Shown here in pieces: positions 1 to 8,943 of a stretch of DNA of 64,000 nucleotides; the stretch's first letter is position 1; each line of letters starts with the position of its first letter. The stretch covers positions 124,001 through 188,000 of the forward strand of contig NZ_JAAMQU010000004.1 of the NCBI RefSeq assembly GCF_013522925.1, given 5' to 3'. This stretch comes from Pseudomonas japonica (GTDB lineage Bacteria; Pseudomonadota; Gammaproteobacteria; Pseudomonadales; Pseudomonadaceae). The position numbers were made by a program, and so were the translations under genes. The notes below the pieces were generated by a model. It was not told the origin of the DNA. It made no database searches and saw only the letters and a list, made by a program, of their open reading frames with translations.

Positions 1-90
1 TCAAATCCATGGTAGCTCAACGCCCGTAAAGGGCTTCGGGATCTGTATCCGGTGTCGTTTATTGGATTTATTCTGACCAAGACTACTTTT

Positions 91-102
91 TGAACCGGTT
101 CA
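91..102. promoter_or_regulatory. Perfect palindrome, probable LacI-family operator
   Basis: TGAACCGGTTCA is a perfect 12-bp palindrome ending 22 bases before the GTG of the LacI-family gene. LacI-family operators are palindromes with a central CG. The PtxS operator of pseudomonads (TGAAACCGGTTTCA, from memory) is nearly the same sequence, two bases longer. Autoregulation and control of a gene left of the window are inferences. Confidence 0.6.
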
Positions 103-124
103 TATCTACGCCGGTGATACACTC

Positions 125-1180
125 GTGTCAAGCCACTGCTCGATGGATGTCATGCTGAAAATCGAAAAACCCAAGCTGCGCGATGTCGCGAAATTGGCCG
201 GCGTATCGCTGGGCAGCGCTTCTCGAGCCATCTCTTCGCCGACTTTGGTCAAGCCGGCAACGCTGGCAAAAGTGGAAGCCGCGGTGCAGGCACTGGGCTA
301 TGTGCGGGACGGCGCGGCACGGGCGCTTGCGCTGCGCCGCACCTTCAGCGTGGCGGCGATATTTCCCACGCTCAACAACCCCATTTATGCCGATTCCATC
401 CAGGCCCTGCAGCAGCGCCTCAACAGCCATGACTATCAGCTGCTGATCGCTTCACATGAGTACGACCGGCGCCGCGAATTGATAAGCGTGCGGAATTTCA
501 TCGACCGAGGCGTTGAAGGCGTGCTGCTGGTAGGCACCGATCACGACCCCGCCGTTTTTGAAGCGCTGCGCCTGGCCCAGCGGCCCTATGTGCTGATGTG
601 GTCGGTCGATGATGCCGCAGACCATTACTGCGTGGGGTTCAGCAACGAGCAAGGCGGCGCTCAGGTTGCCCGACACCTGCTTACCCTTGGCCACCAACAC
701 TTGGCGGTAGTGACGGGCGCGCGCGCGCATAACGAACGCGCGCGCTGGCGTGTGCAGGGGGTTCGCAACGCGCTGCAGGCCGCCGGGCTCGACCTGCCCG
801 AATCCCACGTCATCGAACAGCCGTTTACCCTGGACGGCGGCCGTGTCGGCTTGCGCCAGGCATTGGCCCTGCACCCCCGCCCTACCGCGCTGGTGTGCAC
901 CACCGACCTGCTCAGCCTGGGCGCCTGCGACGAAGCCCGCCGCCAGGGCATCGCCATCCCGGCACAGCTGTCCGTCACCGGCTTCGACAACATTGATTTC
1001 GCCGCCGTGGCCACCCCGCCGCTTACTTCTGTGAGCGTGCCCATCGAAACCATCGGGCATTTGAGCGCGGATACGTTGATCGCTCAGATCGAGGGGCGCT
1101 CGCCGGCTCGGCTGGTGGCCCTGGAGACTGAACTGGTGGTGAGGGGGAGTACGGGGCGGGTGGTTGAGGGGGGTAAATGA
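125..1180 (+). CDS. LacI/GalR-family transcriptional regulator
   Basis: A 351-residue DNA-binding repressor or activator with the LacI layout: N-terminal helix-turn-helix (about residues 18-37, beginning LRDVAKLAGVS), hinge helix, then a periplasmic-binding-type effector domain from about residue 70 to the end. It probably responds to a sugar or sugar acid, but the ligand cannot be read from sequence. The GTG at 125 gives the longest frame; ATGs at 143 and 152 also keep the whole helix-turn-helix, and none has a clear ribosome binding site. The palindrome at 91-102 suggests autoregulation. Its usual target genes are not downstream; they may lie left of the window. Confidence 0.85.
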   Translation: MSSHCSMDVMLKIEKPKLRDVAKLAGVSLGSASRAISSPTLVKPATLAKVEAAVQALGYVRDGAARALALRRTFSVAAIFPTLNNPIYADSIQALQQRLNSHDYQLLIASHEYDRRRELISVRNFIDRGVEGVLLVGTDHDPAVFEALRLAQRPYVLMWSVDDAADHYCVGFSNEQGGAQVARHLLTLGHQHLAVVTGARAHNERARWRVQGVRNALQAAGLDLPESHVIEQPFTLDGGRVGLRQALALHPRPTALVCTTDLLSLGACDEARRQGIAIPAQLSVTGFDNIDFAAVATPPLTSVSVPIETIGHLSADTLIAQIEGRSPARLVALETELVVRGSTGRVVEGGK

Positions 1181-1306
1181 GTCACCAGGCTGGGATTCAG
1201 CGAGGGCCGAAGTAGCCCCTGATGCTCGCCCTTCCCGCCACTGCACTTGAACGATCCCGCATTGATTTCCCTCTCATGAAGACGCCCGCTTCGTTGGAGC
1301 AACCTA

Positions 1307-1981
1307 ATGCGCGACAAAACCTCGTTTATCTTTGACCTTGACGGCACCTTGACCGACAGCGTTTACCAGAATGTGGCTGCCTGGAAAGAGGCATTGGATG
1401 CCGAAGACATTCCGCTGGCCATGTGGCGCATCCACCGGAAAATCGGCATGAGCGGTGGCTTGATGCTCAAGAATCTGAGCCGGGAAACCGGACTGGACTT
1501 GAGCGAGCAACAGGCGGACCGACTCAGCAAGCTTCACGCTGAGGCGTACGAGCGGTTGCAGGGCCAGATCATCGCGCTGCCGGGCGCCATGGACCTGTTA
1601 AACAGGCTGAACGACGAGAACCTTTCCTGGTGCATCGCCACCAGCGGGGAAATGGCCACGGCTGAAATCAACCTCAGGGCGCTTGGGCTCAAAAGCGATA
1701 GCATCAACCTGGTCACCCGCGACGACGTCAAACAGGGCAAGCCTGACCCCAGCCTGTTCATAGCGGCGGCGGACAAGATGGGCGTGCCCATTGAGGAGTG
1801 CCTGGTGGTTGGCGACGCCATCTGGGACATGCTTGCCGCCCGGCGCGCCAAGGCCATCGGTATCGGTTTATTGTCCGGCGGCTACGATGTCAGTGAATTG
1901 GAGCGCGCCGGCGCGTTGCGGGTGTATGCCGATCCGCTGGATCTTTTGAACCATCTGGACGAAGTGGCGACGTTCGAGTGA
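1307..1981 (+). CDS. HAD-superfamily hydrolase (phosphoglycolate phosphatase/beta-phosphoglucomutase-like)
   Basis: A 224-residue cytoplasmic HAD phosphatase. Motif I is FDLDGTLTDS, with nucleophile Asp10 and Asp12; motif II is around IATSG; motif III lies in KQGKPDPSLF; motif IV is VVGDAIWDM. The helical cap between motifs I and II is the subfamily I type. GGAG lies 9 bases before the ATG. It follows the LacI gene in the same direction after 126 bases, so co-transcription is possible but unproven. The substrate, probably a small phosphorylated sugar or glycolate, is not determined. It converges on the MFS gene that ends at 2034. Confidence 0.85.
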   Translation: MRDKTSFIFDLDGTLTDSVYQNVAAWKEALDAEDIPLAMWRIHRKIGMSGGLMLKNLSRETGLDLSEQQADRLSKLHAEAYERLQGQIIALPGAMDLLNRLNDENLSWCIATSGEMATAEINLRALGLKSDSINLVTRDDVKQGKPDPSLFIAAADKMGVPIEECLVVGDAIWDMLAARRAKAIGIGLLSGGYDVSELERAGALRVYADPLDLLNHLDEVATFE

Positions 1982-2033
1982 TTGTGGGCGCTGGCGTACT
2001 GCGGGATTCCGACGCTCCCCATGCGCACAGCCG

Positions 2034-3455
2034 TCACGCCTTATTCCGCACCAGCACGGTGTTTGTGCTTACATCCGCAGGCACCCGTGCAAATATCAGC
2101 GCTGGCAAGGCGATGATGACGCCTGCGCATAACCACGTCTTGACGAAGGCCTCCTGCATCTCCGGGGTGTTCATCCCAGCCTGATGTGCGAAGGCCCCAA
2201 GCACAAGGCCTGCGACAGTAACGCCTATGCTCATTGTCAGCTGCTGGGTCATGGACATCAGGCTGTTCCCGCTGCTGGCCAAGGCATCCGGAAGCTCTTT
2301 GAGGGTCAGGTTGTTCATTGTGGAAAAGCGAACCCCATTGACCATGCCCTGGGCAAAAAGCACAAGCGGCATCAGCCATATCCACCCCATAAGCGCAACC
2401 AAAGGGAAAATCACGACCACGAGCGCCAACCCCAAAGTGGCCCCGACGAGCACATGGCGATAGCCGAACCGATTGACTATTTGCACCACGATTCGCTTCA
2501 TTCCCATGTTCCCAAGCACCATGGGAACCATCATCAGGCCGGCGTGCAATGGCTCAAACCCGAGCCCGATCTGCAAGAACATCGGCACCAGGAAAGGCAG
2601 CATGGCGCTACCGATGCGGCCAGCAAAGCTGCCTGTCAGGCCGATAGAAAACACACGGTTGTCGAATAGCGTCAGGCTGAACAGTGCCCGGTCATTTCCC
2701 CTGGCGTACGCCAGATAGATGGCCACGGAGAGTATGCCCGTCAACACTGAGCCATAGAAAATCGCCGACGACTCACCGAGCAGGGCCGGCCCGTCAAGCG
2801 CCACCGTCAGGCTGGCCATCGCCAATGCCAGCAGTACATAACCAAGAAAGTCGAAACGGCGAGGTGGCAGCATCAGGTTTGGCAGCAACCGCCATGTAGC
2901 AACTGCGCCGATCAAGCCCACGGGTAGATTGATCAGGAAAATCCAGTGCCAGCTCGCATACTGAACGATCAGCCCGCCCAACGCAGGGCCCACCAATGGG
3001 CCAACCTGCCCAGGTAACGTTACAACAGTCATGGCTGACAGATACTGATCTCGGGGTACCAGTTTCAGGACAGTCAGCCTGCCGACTGGAACCATCATGG
3101 CGCCGCCTATGCCTTGAACGATCCGGGAAAGTATCAGCGCGTCGAGCGTTCCGGAGCACGCGCAGAGGAGCGAACCAAGGCTGAACAGTATGATCGCGCT
3201 GAAGAATACGTTTCGCCCGCCGAAGCGATCTGCCAGCCAACCGCTCACAGGTAGGGTGATCGCAACAGTCAGCACATACGCCACGATCACTGAGTGCATT
3301 CGCAGCGGGTCAACACCCAGGCTCGTTGCCATGGATGGCAAGGCCGTATTGACGATCGTTGTGTCCAGCGTTTGCATGAAGAACCCGAAGGCAACGATCC
3401 AAAGCTGCCACCGTAGCTTGGTAGGTTCTGAGAGGTTTGAAAGGCTTGCACTCAC
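2034..3455 (-). CDS. mdtD: MdtD-type MFS multidrug exporter (DHA2 family)
   Basis: A 473-residue inner-membrane exporter with about 14 hydrophobic helices, typical of the DHA2 (EmrB/QacA) branch. The N-terminus ([14 protein letters not shown], then [14 protein letters not shown]), [12 protein letters not shown] (motif A) and the stretch from [15 protein letters not shown] to [14 protein letters not shown] follow E. coli MdtD closely as I recall it. The start is GTG with only a weak upstream purine stretch. E. coli mdtD lies in the mdtABCD-baeSR operon; here it stands alone, with no RND pump or two-component genes nearby. Substrates are not established. Confidence 0.85.
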   Translation of the reverse strand: MSASLSNLSEPTKLRWQLWIVAFGFFMQTLDTTIVNTALPSMATSLGVDPLRMHSVIVAYVLTVAITLPVSGWLADRFGGRNVFFSAIILFSLGSLLCACSGTLDALILSRIVQGIGGAMMVPVGRLTVLKLVPRDQYLSAMTVVTLPGQVGPLVGPALGGLIVQYASWHWIFLINLPVGLIGAVATWRLLPNLMLPPRRFDFLGYVLLALAMASLTVALDGPALLGESSAIFYGSVLTGILSVAIYLAYARGNDRALFSLTLFDNRVFSIGLTGSFAGRIGSAMLPFLVPMFLQIGLGFEPLHAGLMMVPMVLGNMGMKRIVVQIVNRFGYRHVLVGATLGLALVVVIFPLVALMGWIWLMPLVLFAQGMVNGVRFSTMNNLTLKELPDALASSGNSLMSMTQQLTMSIGVTVAGLVLGAFAHQAGMNTPEMQEAFVKTWLCAGVIIALPALIFARVPADVSTNTVLVRNKA

Positions 3456-3687
3456 TGGAAATCACCACATCAGGCTGCTGGGCTGAGGCCCCTCGTCAGA
3501 GCTGGGCCTTAAGCGTGCGTCTCCGGTTAGCCGGGTTGCGGCCGATGATAGCTCACGAATATCAGGACGTAGCTGCCATCAACCGGATCGATTCCCACCA
3601 TCGTTCCTATCAAGTTCTCGTCACCTCCTTTCAGAGAGACACTGACCCCGTAGACAAAAACACTTTCTAGATTACGGAGAACACACC

Positions 3688-3996
3688 ATGAAAAACCAAT
3701 TTGCAGCCCTCGCGTTCATCCTCGTTGCCGGCATCTCCAGCAGCCTCCAAGTTGTCCACGCCGACACCCTGATAGCGCGGGACGGCGCCGAACGCACCCC
3801 ACAAACCGTCGTGCAGGATGGTTCGGATCGCAGCCTCAATACCGTTGCACAGGGCGGCTCGGATCGCAGCCTTAACACCGTCGCCCAGGACGGCTCGGAT
3901 CGCAGCCTTAACACCGTTGCACAGGACGGCTCGGATCGCAGCCTTAACACCGTCGCACAGGACGGCGCTGACCGCGCACTGAACGCTGTTGCATGA
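3688..3996 (+). CDS. Small secreted tandem-repeat protein (GSDR repeats)
   Basis: A 102-residue protein with an N-terminal signal peptide (about residues 1-26, ending VVHA) followed by a 12-residue repeat with consensus QDGSDRSLNTVA, five clear copies and one more divergent copy before them. There is no other domain, no cysteine and no lipobox, so the product is probably periplasmic or released. GGAG sits 9 bases before the ATG. I recall similar small secreted proteins with GSDR repeats in other pseudomonads but no function for them. The acidic, Ser/Asn-rich repeat might bind a metal or a surface; that is a guess. Confidence 0.8.
   Translation: MKNQFAALAFILVAGISSSLQVVHADTLIARDGAERTPQTVVQDGSDRSLNTVAQGGSDRSLNTVAQDGSDRSLNTVAQDGSDRSLNTVAQDGADRALNAVA
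3778..3993 (+). repeat. 36-bp in-frame tandem repeat, six units
   Basis: Six head-to-tail 36-bp units within the secreted protein gene. The first (3778-3813) is divergent; the next five (3814-3993) are close copies. The central units differ mainly at third codon positions. The array runs up to the stop codon. Unit number could vary between strains by slippage or recombination without breaking the frame. Confidence 0.95.
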
Positions 3997-4051
3997 AGGT
4001 TGGATTGGGTCTTTGAGGTCGAGATGCTCACGTGATGCGGTAGTCTGCGTC

Positions 4052-4420
4052 CTACAGCCCTTTCAAAAGTCGCTCGAATGTTGCGAGCTCCCAGGTCGAC
4101 ATTAGCTCCATGGGATCAGTACCGAAGCGTTGGCTGCTATCGAACTCCCAGCGGCGCCCGTCTGGCGCCACGCAGGACTGACAGTGATCCAGGGTATCGC
4201 AGCCGTAGTAGATCGAGAGCCTCCAGCCATCTACGTCGATTTCGAGACAGCTCGCGTACTTCTTATCCCTAGCTTGGCTACCCACTCGCCTCATGGTGCG
4301 CGTACCGAGGGCAACATCCTTCAGCACTTGATACACCTCCCTAACATTTAGGGTCTGCTCCGCAATAGGCTCGTTGCAGGTTTTCATTATCCGTTCGATA
4401 GACATCCCGCGATTGCGCAT
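4052..4420 (-). CDS. Hypothetical protein downstream of the RHS gene
   Basis: A 122-residue soluble protein with no signal peptide or membrane segment and no catalytic motif I can name. It contains REVYQVLKDVALG near residue 27 and a central IDVDGWRLSIYYG strand followed by a Cys-x2-Cys pair (CQSCVAPDGRRWEF). AGGAGG lies about 11 bases before the ATG at 4420, supporting this start over ATG 4405. It is the first gene downstream of the RHS gene on the same strand, after a 334-base gap. RHS toxins usually have an immunity gene just downstream, so it is a candidate, but the gap is long and nothing else supports it. Confidence 0.6.
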   Translation of the reverse strand: MRNRGMSIERIMKTCNEPIAEQTLNVREVYQVLKDVALGTRTMRRVGSQARDKKYASCLEIDVDGWRLSIYYGCDTLDHCQSCVAPDGRRWEFDSSQRFGTDPMELMSTWELATFERLLKGL

Positions 4421-4754
4421 TGCGGCGTCTACCCTCCTATGGCCCTGGAATGCTCAGGGTATCATTTTCATGCTTTGAGCTGACGAGCTAGCAGCTAGTC
4501 GGGTGACGGGCTCTAGCTCCCGACGTGCGACCTATCCGTTGGCAGCCTGCAAACGATCAAGGTTTTGCATTCTCGATAAACTGTCGCACCGCTTTTCTTT
4601 ATGCGGATCTGTGCGGCATATACCGGCGTTGCGTCCTTTTTCTTTCTTACGTGGGTCCCTGCAGACGCTGCCTACCCGGCGCCCTGAAAACGCCTGTTCC
4701 AAGGCCTTCTTCATCCGACTTATCCTCGCGGCGCCCGCCCGAAAAGAATGCGTT
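4421..4754. other. Gap between the RHS gene and the downstream hypothetical gene
   Basis: No convincing gene on either strand. A 94-codon minus-strand frame (4532-4816) overlaps the RHS 3' end and lacks a ribosome binding site or recognisable sequence. Short inverted repeats lie at 4498-4503/4519-4524 (GTCGGG/CCCGAC), possibly a weak terminator. Confidence 0.5.
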
Positions 4755-5504
4755 TCATCGCCGAGGAATCTGCGGTGGGCGACCTGTATACATATCGAAA
4801 GCGTAGGTATCGCCATCCCGGAATCTGGATCGCCGCTTAATGTAGATCTTTTTCAATGGATCCATATATTCATTTCTTAATACAGGATCTTTTTTTAAAA
4901 TATTTATACTATGTACAAATTTACGATGGAGCCTCACACCATGCTCCAGGTTTTCAGCCTGCAACTTGGGAGAAGTCGCTTGATACAAAAACTTCTCTAA
5001 GTTAAACGCCTCTATTTCTGGCCGATGTACCCCCAAATAGCGGTGAAGCAGATTGATCGCACGGGACCGTATGTTTTCTTCAAATTTTACCTGGACACCG
5101 CCAAGCGTTCTCTTGTCTACCTCCGCAACCTCCATCTTAAATAGCCCGATACGGCGTCGGGCCTTCATTATCGCCTTTGCCTTCGCCAATGCGGAAAGCG
5201 GCATATGGCCGGACGGGTCTGACCAATTGACAGGATCGCCAGCGCAAAAAGCATAGCTATTCAATACGGTGAATGGCGATAGATTGTCCGCACGATAAAA
5301 ACTCTGAAGCGTTGGGCTGAAATGCCGGTAACCATTACCCAAGGCGTAGGTCGAGAGGATCCCCTCACGCAGCTCCCCATTGTGGCCGCTTAGGCCGGGC
5401 GGCTCCCGGCAGTAACCAAAAGGTGAATAAGCGAACCGTGCTTGCGGCTGGCCTATTGCGACAACAGGGGTGTTTTCGTTGGTACAGCCAAGTAATGTAT
5501 TCAT
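4755..5504 (-). CDS. Short orphan RHS-repeat core protein with variable C-terminal domain
   Basis: About 249 residues from the ATG at 5504. Residues 20-110 hold the conserved RHS core end: FAYSPFGYC, then ALGNGYRHFSPTLQSFYRADNLSPF, closing with the boundary motif NWSDPSGH. After DPSGH comes an unrelated, Lys/Arg-rich domain of about 140 residues ending GRPPQIPRR; in RHS proteins this position holds the variable, often toxic tip. The large repeat barrel is absent, as in many short pseudomonad RHS genes. The 3' half is strikingly AT-rich compared with its neighbours, suggesting recent acquisition. The frame is open back to 5705, but that extension has no RHS similarity; the start is uncertain since 5504 has no good ribosome binding site. 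Tip activity is unknown. Confidence 0.75.
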   Translation of the reverse strand: MNTLLGCTNENTPVVAIGQPQARFAYSPFGYCREPPGLSGHNGELREGILSTYALGNGYRHFSPTLQSFYRADNLSPFTVLNSYAFCAGDPVNWSDPSGHMPLSALAKAKAIMKARRRIGLFKMEVAEVDKRTLGGVQVKFEENIRSRAINLLHRYLGVHRPEIEAFNLEKFLYQATSPKLQAENLEHGVRLHRKFVHSINILKKDPVLRNEYMDPLKKIYIKRRSRFRDGDTYAFDMYTGRPPQIPRR

Positions 5505-6312
5505 CACAATAGCCAAAGGACATTTGCATTTCACCCTAGCCTGGACTAACAGAATTGTCATACTGATAGTTTGATAGGTACCTCTACATTCACTGCCCAA
5601 GTTAGCAGCTTTATCGCTTGGAGGTTGCCATTCATTCATACTAGCCCCGACATGCCAGTGTGCTGAGCCGGAGAGTACGCTTCGTATCCATGAGGCCTGG
5701 GACATGGATAGCCTGCGGGAAACCTGACGCTGTCCTTTCGCAACGGCGCCGCATTGAATTCGCGCTCAACCTACAGCGCATTGATGACGGAAAGGTCGAT
5801 AACCTCGGCGCCCTGCTGAACCTGGGTAACCTCCTTCGGAAAATGCTCTTATGGCAAGCTCCACGTCACTGCTCGGAGGAGAGCCGGTCGACCGCAGCGG
5901 CTGGCGTATCTGTGTGCGAGTGAGGGAATGCCAAGCGTGCGGCAGAGCGGGCGCCAGGCGAATGCGTGAAGCACCCGGTGTCAGCTGTCCATGGCTGTTC
6001 GTCAATGACGGTGAGGTCCAATTGCCCTGTTGTGTGTGAACACTAAGGAAATCAGTGCCTGACTCGCCCGGAACCGAAGGCGCTGGCGATGCAGGATGCA
6101 GGATGCCCGGGTTTGATCCATAGATAATGGTGTCCGCCCGACCGGACAGGGCAAATACCTGTTCTCAGCTGATCGAGCGACTTTGGAAATTGCTTCATCG
6201 GATTGTATCGAGTTTTAAAGAAATCGAACCAAATCCTCAATCGGCTAACATGGCTGCACAACGGGGCGCGATGTTAGAATACCTGCATTTCCCCTCTGAG
6301 CTTCCAACGCCG
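5505..6312. other. Gene-poor stretch between RHS gene and dusA
   Basis: No frame here has a credible ribosome binding site or family resemblance; frames on both strands are short and read like shadow translations. The right end carries the dusA leader, with TTAGAAT at 6274-6280 a likely -10 element. A short direct repeat (GCAGGATGCAGGATGC) lies just after 6090. It may be decayed mobile DNA, but no insertion sequence ends or tRNA fragment are visible. Confidence 0.4.
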
Positions 6313-7311
6313 ATGTCCGCCACAACCGCCGATAAAACGCCCACCTTTCTTAGGCGTTTTTCTGTTGCCCCCATGATGGATTGGACAGACCGCCACTGTC
6401 GTTACTTCCTCCGTCAGCTCTCCCGAAACGCCCTGCTGTACACGGAAATGGTCACCACCGGCGCGTTGCTCAACGGCGATGCAGCGCGTTTCCTTCAGCA
6501 TGATGCCGCGGAATACCCACTGGCGTTGCAGCTGGGGGGCAGCGTGCCGGCGGACCTTGCCGCGTGTGCGCGGATGGCCGAAGCGGCGGGTTACGATGAG
6601 GTGAACCTGAACGTGGGCTGTCCGAGCGATCGGGTACAGAACAACATGATAGGCGCCTGCCTGATGGCCCACCCTGCCTTGGTGGCGGAGTGCATCAAGG
6701 CGATGCAGGACGCGGTGAGCATCCCCGTCACGGTAAAGCACCGCATCGGGATCAACGGCCGTGACAGCTATGAGCAGCTGTGCGATTTCGTGGGGCAAGT
6801 GGCGGAAACGGGCTGCACCAGCTTCACCGTGCATGCGCGCATTGCCATCCTCGAAGGCTTGTCGCCGAAGGAAAACCGCGAAGTGCCGCCGCTGCGCTAC
6901 GACGTGGTCACCCGGCTGAAGGCGGATTTTCCAGCCTTGGAAATCGTGCTAAATGGCGGCATCAAAACCCTCGAAGACTGCATGACCCACCTGCAAACAT
7001 TCGATGGGGTGATGCTGGGCCGCGAGGCGTATCATAACCCTTACCTATTAGCCGACGTGGACCAGCGCCTATTCGGTGCCACAGCGCCCGCCATCAGCCG
7101 CAGCGAAGCGCTGGCACGGATGCGCCCGTACATTGCAGCCCATATCGCCGCAGGCGGTGCCATGCACCATGTCACCCGGCATATGCTCGGGCTTGGTCAG
7201 GGCTTCCCCGGTGCAAGGCGCTTCCGCCAGCTGCTGTCCGTGGACATCCACAAGTCGAAGGACCCGCTGGCGCTGCTGGATCAAGCCGCCACCTTGCTCG
7301 AAGGTCGCTGA
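6313..7311 (+). CDS. dusA: tRNA-dihydrouridine(20/20a) synthase DusA
   Basis: Reduces uridine 20/20a in the tRNA D-loop using FMN and NADPH. The 332-residue product has the Dus TIM barrel: RFSVAPMMDWTDRHCRYF near the N-terminus, LQLGGS, the active-site Cys in NLNVGCPSDRVQ, TVKHRIG and the phosphate-binding NGGI and GVMLGREAY. The ATG at 6313 was chosen because a likely -10 (TTAGAAT, 6274-6280) lies just upstream; the frame itself is open back to 6127. It precedes the transaldolase gene, as in other pseudomonads. Confidence 0.93.
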   Translation: MSATTADKTPTFLRRFSVAPMMDWTDRHCRYFLRQLSRNALLYTEMVTTGALLNGDAARFLQHDAAEYPLALQLGGSVPADLAACARMAEAAGYDEVNLNVGCPSDRVQNNMIGACLMAHPALVAECIKAMQDAVSIPVTVKHRIGINGRDSYEQLCDFVGQVAETGCTSFTVHARIAILEGLSPKENREVPPLRYDVVTRLKADFPALEIVLNGGIKTLEDCMTHLQTFDGVMLGREAYHNPYLLADVDQRLFGATAPAISRSEALARMRPYIAAHIAAGGAMHHVTRHMLGLGQGFPGARRFRQLLSVDIHKSKDPLALLDQAATLLEGR

Positions 7312-7427
7312 GCCGGAACCCCGCAGCGCCCACGCACTCGAAGGTCGTATTCTTTTGGCTGCTGGGCCGTTGAGGCCCCGCCGCTGCTGGAGTAATGTCG
7401 TCAAACCGTACAGGACAGAGATCGCTC

Positions 7428-8357
7428 ATGACTTCCAAGCTGGAACAACTGAAACAATTCACCACCATCGTGGCTGATACCGGCGACCTGGACGCCATCA
7501 AGCGCCTTAAACCGCAAGATGCGACCACCAACCCGTCCCTTCTGCTCAAAGCCGCCAGCCTGCCTGGCTACGCTGAAGTACTGAAACAGACCATCAGCGC
7601 CTCCAACGGCGACGTGGGCGTGGCGGCCGATGCGCTGTCGGTCGCGGTGGGTGGGGAAATTCTCAAATTCATTGACGGCCGCATCTCTACCGAGGTGGAC
7701 GCGCGCCTGTCCTTCGATACCCAAGCCATGCTGAACAAGGCTCGCCACCTGATCGAGCTGTACGACAAGGCCGGCGTGAGCAAAGACCGTGTACTGATCA
7801 AACTGGCCTCCACCTGGGAAGGCATCCGCGCGGCGGAGCAGCTCGAGAAGGAAGGCATCCAGTGCAACCTCACCCTGCTCTTCTCGTTCGCTCAGGCCGC
7901 GGCCTGCGCCGATGCCGGTGTGTTCCTGATCTCGCCGTTCGTGGGCCGTATCTACGACTGGTACAAGAAGGCCAACAACACCGATTACACCGGCGCCGAA
8001 GATCCGGGCGTGCAGTCCGTAACGCGCATCTACAACTACTACAAGGCCAATGACTACAAGACCGTAGTAATGGGCGCCAGCTTCCGTAATACCAGCCAGA
8101 TCGAACAACTGGCCGGCTGCGATCGCCTGACCATCAGCCCGGATCTGCTCGACAAGCTACTGCAGGACGAAGGCAGCCTGGAGCGCAAGCTCAAGCCGGG
8201 TACCGGTGGCGAAGCCAAGCTTGAGCTGGATGAGGCGAAATTCCGTTGGCTGTCCAACGAGGACGCCATGGCCACCGAGAAACTGGCCGAAGGCATCCGG
8301 CAGTTCGCGCGGGATCAGGAAAAGCTCGAGAAGTTGATCAGCGAATACAAAGGCTGA
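7428..8357 (+). CDS. tal: Transaldolase
   Basis: Pentose phosphate pathway enzyme that moves a dihydroxyacetone unit between sedoheptulose 7-phosphate and glyceraldehyde 3-phosphate. The 309-residue length fits the TalB class. [12 protein letters not shown] near residue 31, the Schiff-base Lys125 in [23 protein letters not shown] and [11 protein letters not shown] are all present. The ATG at 7428 matches the usual MTSKLEQLK start; the frame extends upstream to 7395 without support. It converges on rssC. Confidence 0.95.
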   Translation: MTSKLEQLKQFTTIVADTGDLDAIKRLKPQDATTNPSLLLKAASLPGYAEVLKQTISASNGDVGVAADALSVAVGGEILKFIDGRISTEVDARLSFDTQAMLNKARHLIELYDKAGVSKDRVLIKLASTWEGIRAAEQLEKEGIQCNLTLLFSFAQAAACADAGVFLISPFVGRIYDWYKKANNTDYTGAEDPGVQSVTRIYNYYKANDYKTVVMGASFRNTSQIEQLAGCDRLTISPDLLDKLLQDEGSLERKLKPGTGGEAKLELDEAKFRWLSNEDAMATEKLAEGIRQFARDQEKLEKLISEYKG

Positions 8358-8375
8358 TAAGCACTTAGGCTTGGG

Positions 8376-8411
8376 TTAGCCCGGAATGGAGCTTTCGCCA
8401 TTCCCGGGCTA
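8376..8411. terminator. Hairpin between convergent tal and rssC
   Basis: The arms TTAGCCCGGAATGG and CCATTCCCGGGCTA pair over about 13 bp with one bulged C and an 8-base loop. There is no strong T-run on either side, so this is a probable but weak bidirectional terminator. Confidence 0.5.
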
Positions 8412-8460
8412 GCGCCCCGTCTTACCTTCGCTGCGTGTCGCGGGAATACAGCGCTATGCG

Positions 8461-8943
8461 CTAGCTGCGCTCGAGGGCGTTGACGAGGTCGTGGAACGCT
8501 TCGCGGTTCGAGTCGTTCAGGCCCATGAGGATCTTGTGGGCCTCGAGCACCTTGGACCGCACCACATCTTCAGATTGGTCTTGAGAAGGCAGGTCCGTCA
8601 AACACTCCGGGCACGGGATAGGCCGGTCCACGATATTGAACACCTGATCGAAGCCCATTGAGGCCAACAACCGGGTGATATCTTCGTGCGTGGTGACCAC
8701 CGTGGGCAGCAGCCCCACCTTCTGCCGCGACAGGATCGACAGCTTGGCCAACAGCCCCAGCGTGGTGCTGTCTATGCTGCGGGTTTCGGTCAGGTCGATC
8801 ACGATCGCCGAGAAGTCCAGGGCGGAAAAAATCCGCTCGATGGTTGCATCCAGGGCGGAACATAGTGTCAGGCGCACTTCCCCCACGAACTTGAGGACAA
8901 AGGTGCCATTCTGTTCGGCAAACTGGATTCTACCGGTACTCAT
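8461..8943 (-). CDS. rssC: STAS-domain anti-sigma factor antagonist RssC
   Basis: A 160-residue anti-anti-sigma-type protein. The STAS fold covers about residues 5-105, with the switch-serine region RSIDSTTLGLLAKL (Ser59 is the likely phosphorylation site by alignment). An acidic tail follows. Its start codon overlaps the rssB stop (ATGA, 8940-8943), so translation is coupled. In P. aeruginosa the same pair lies next to tal (PA2796-PA2798 as I recall) and is named for RpoS regulation. The upstream RR-PP2C protein probably dephosphorylates RssC. Confidence 0.85.
   Translation of the reverse strand: MSTGRIQFAEQNGTFVLKFVGEVRLTLCSALDATIERIFSALDFSAIVIDLTETRSIDSTTLGLLAKLSILSRQKVGLLPTVVTTHEDITRLLASMGFDQVFNIVDRPIPCPECLTDLPSQDQSEDVVRSKVLEAHKILMGLNDSNREAFHDLVNALERS

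Noticed and set aside
3814..3993. Possible CRISPR-like array
   Set aside because: Units are contiguous 36-bp tandem repeats without spacers, in frame within a secreted protein gene.
4503..4880. 125-codon plus-strand frame in the gap by the RHS gene
   Set aside because: It overlaps the RHS 3' end antisense, has no ribosome binding site and no family resemblance.
5766..6005. 79-codon minus-strand frame upstream of dusA
   Set aside because: No ribosome binding site, no recognisable sequence; kept only as part of the gene-poor stretch.
7298..7348. Direct repeat CTCGAAGGTCG at the dusA end and in the dusA-tal spacer
   Set aside because: Only 11 bp, no inverted ends or element between the copies; probably a chance or small local duplication.
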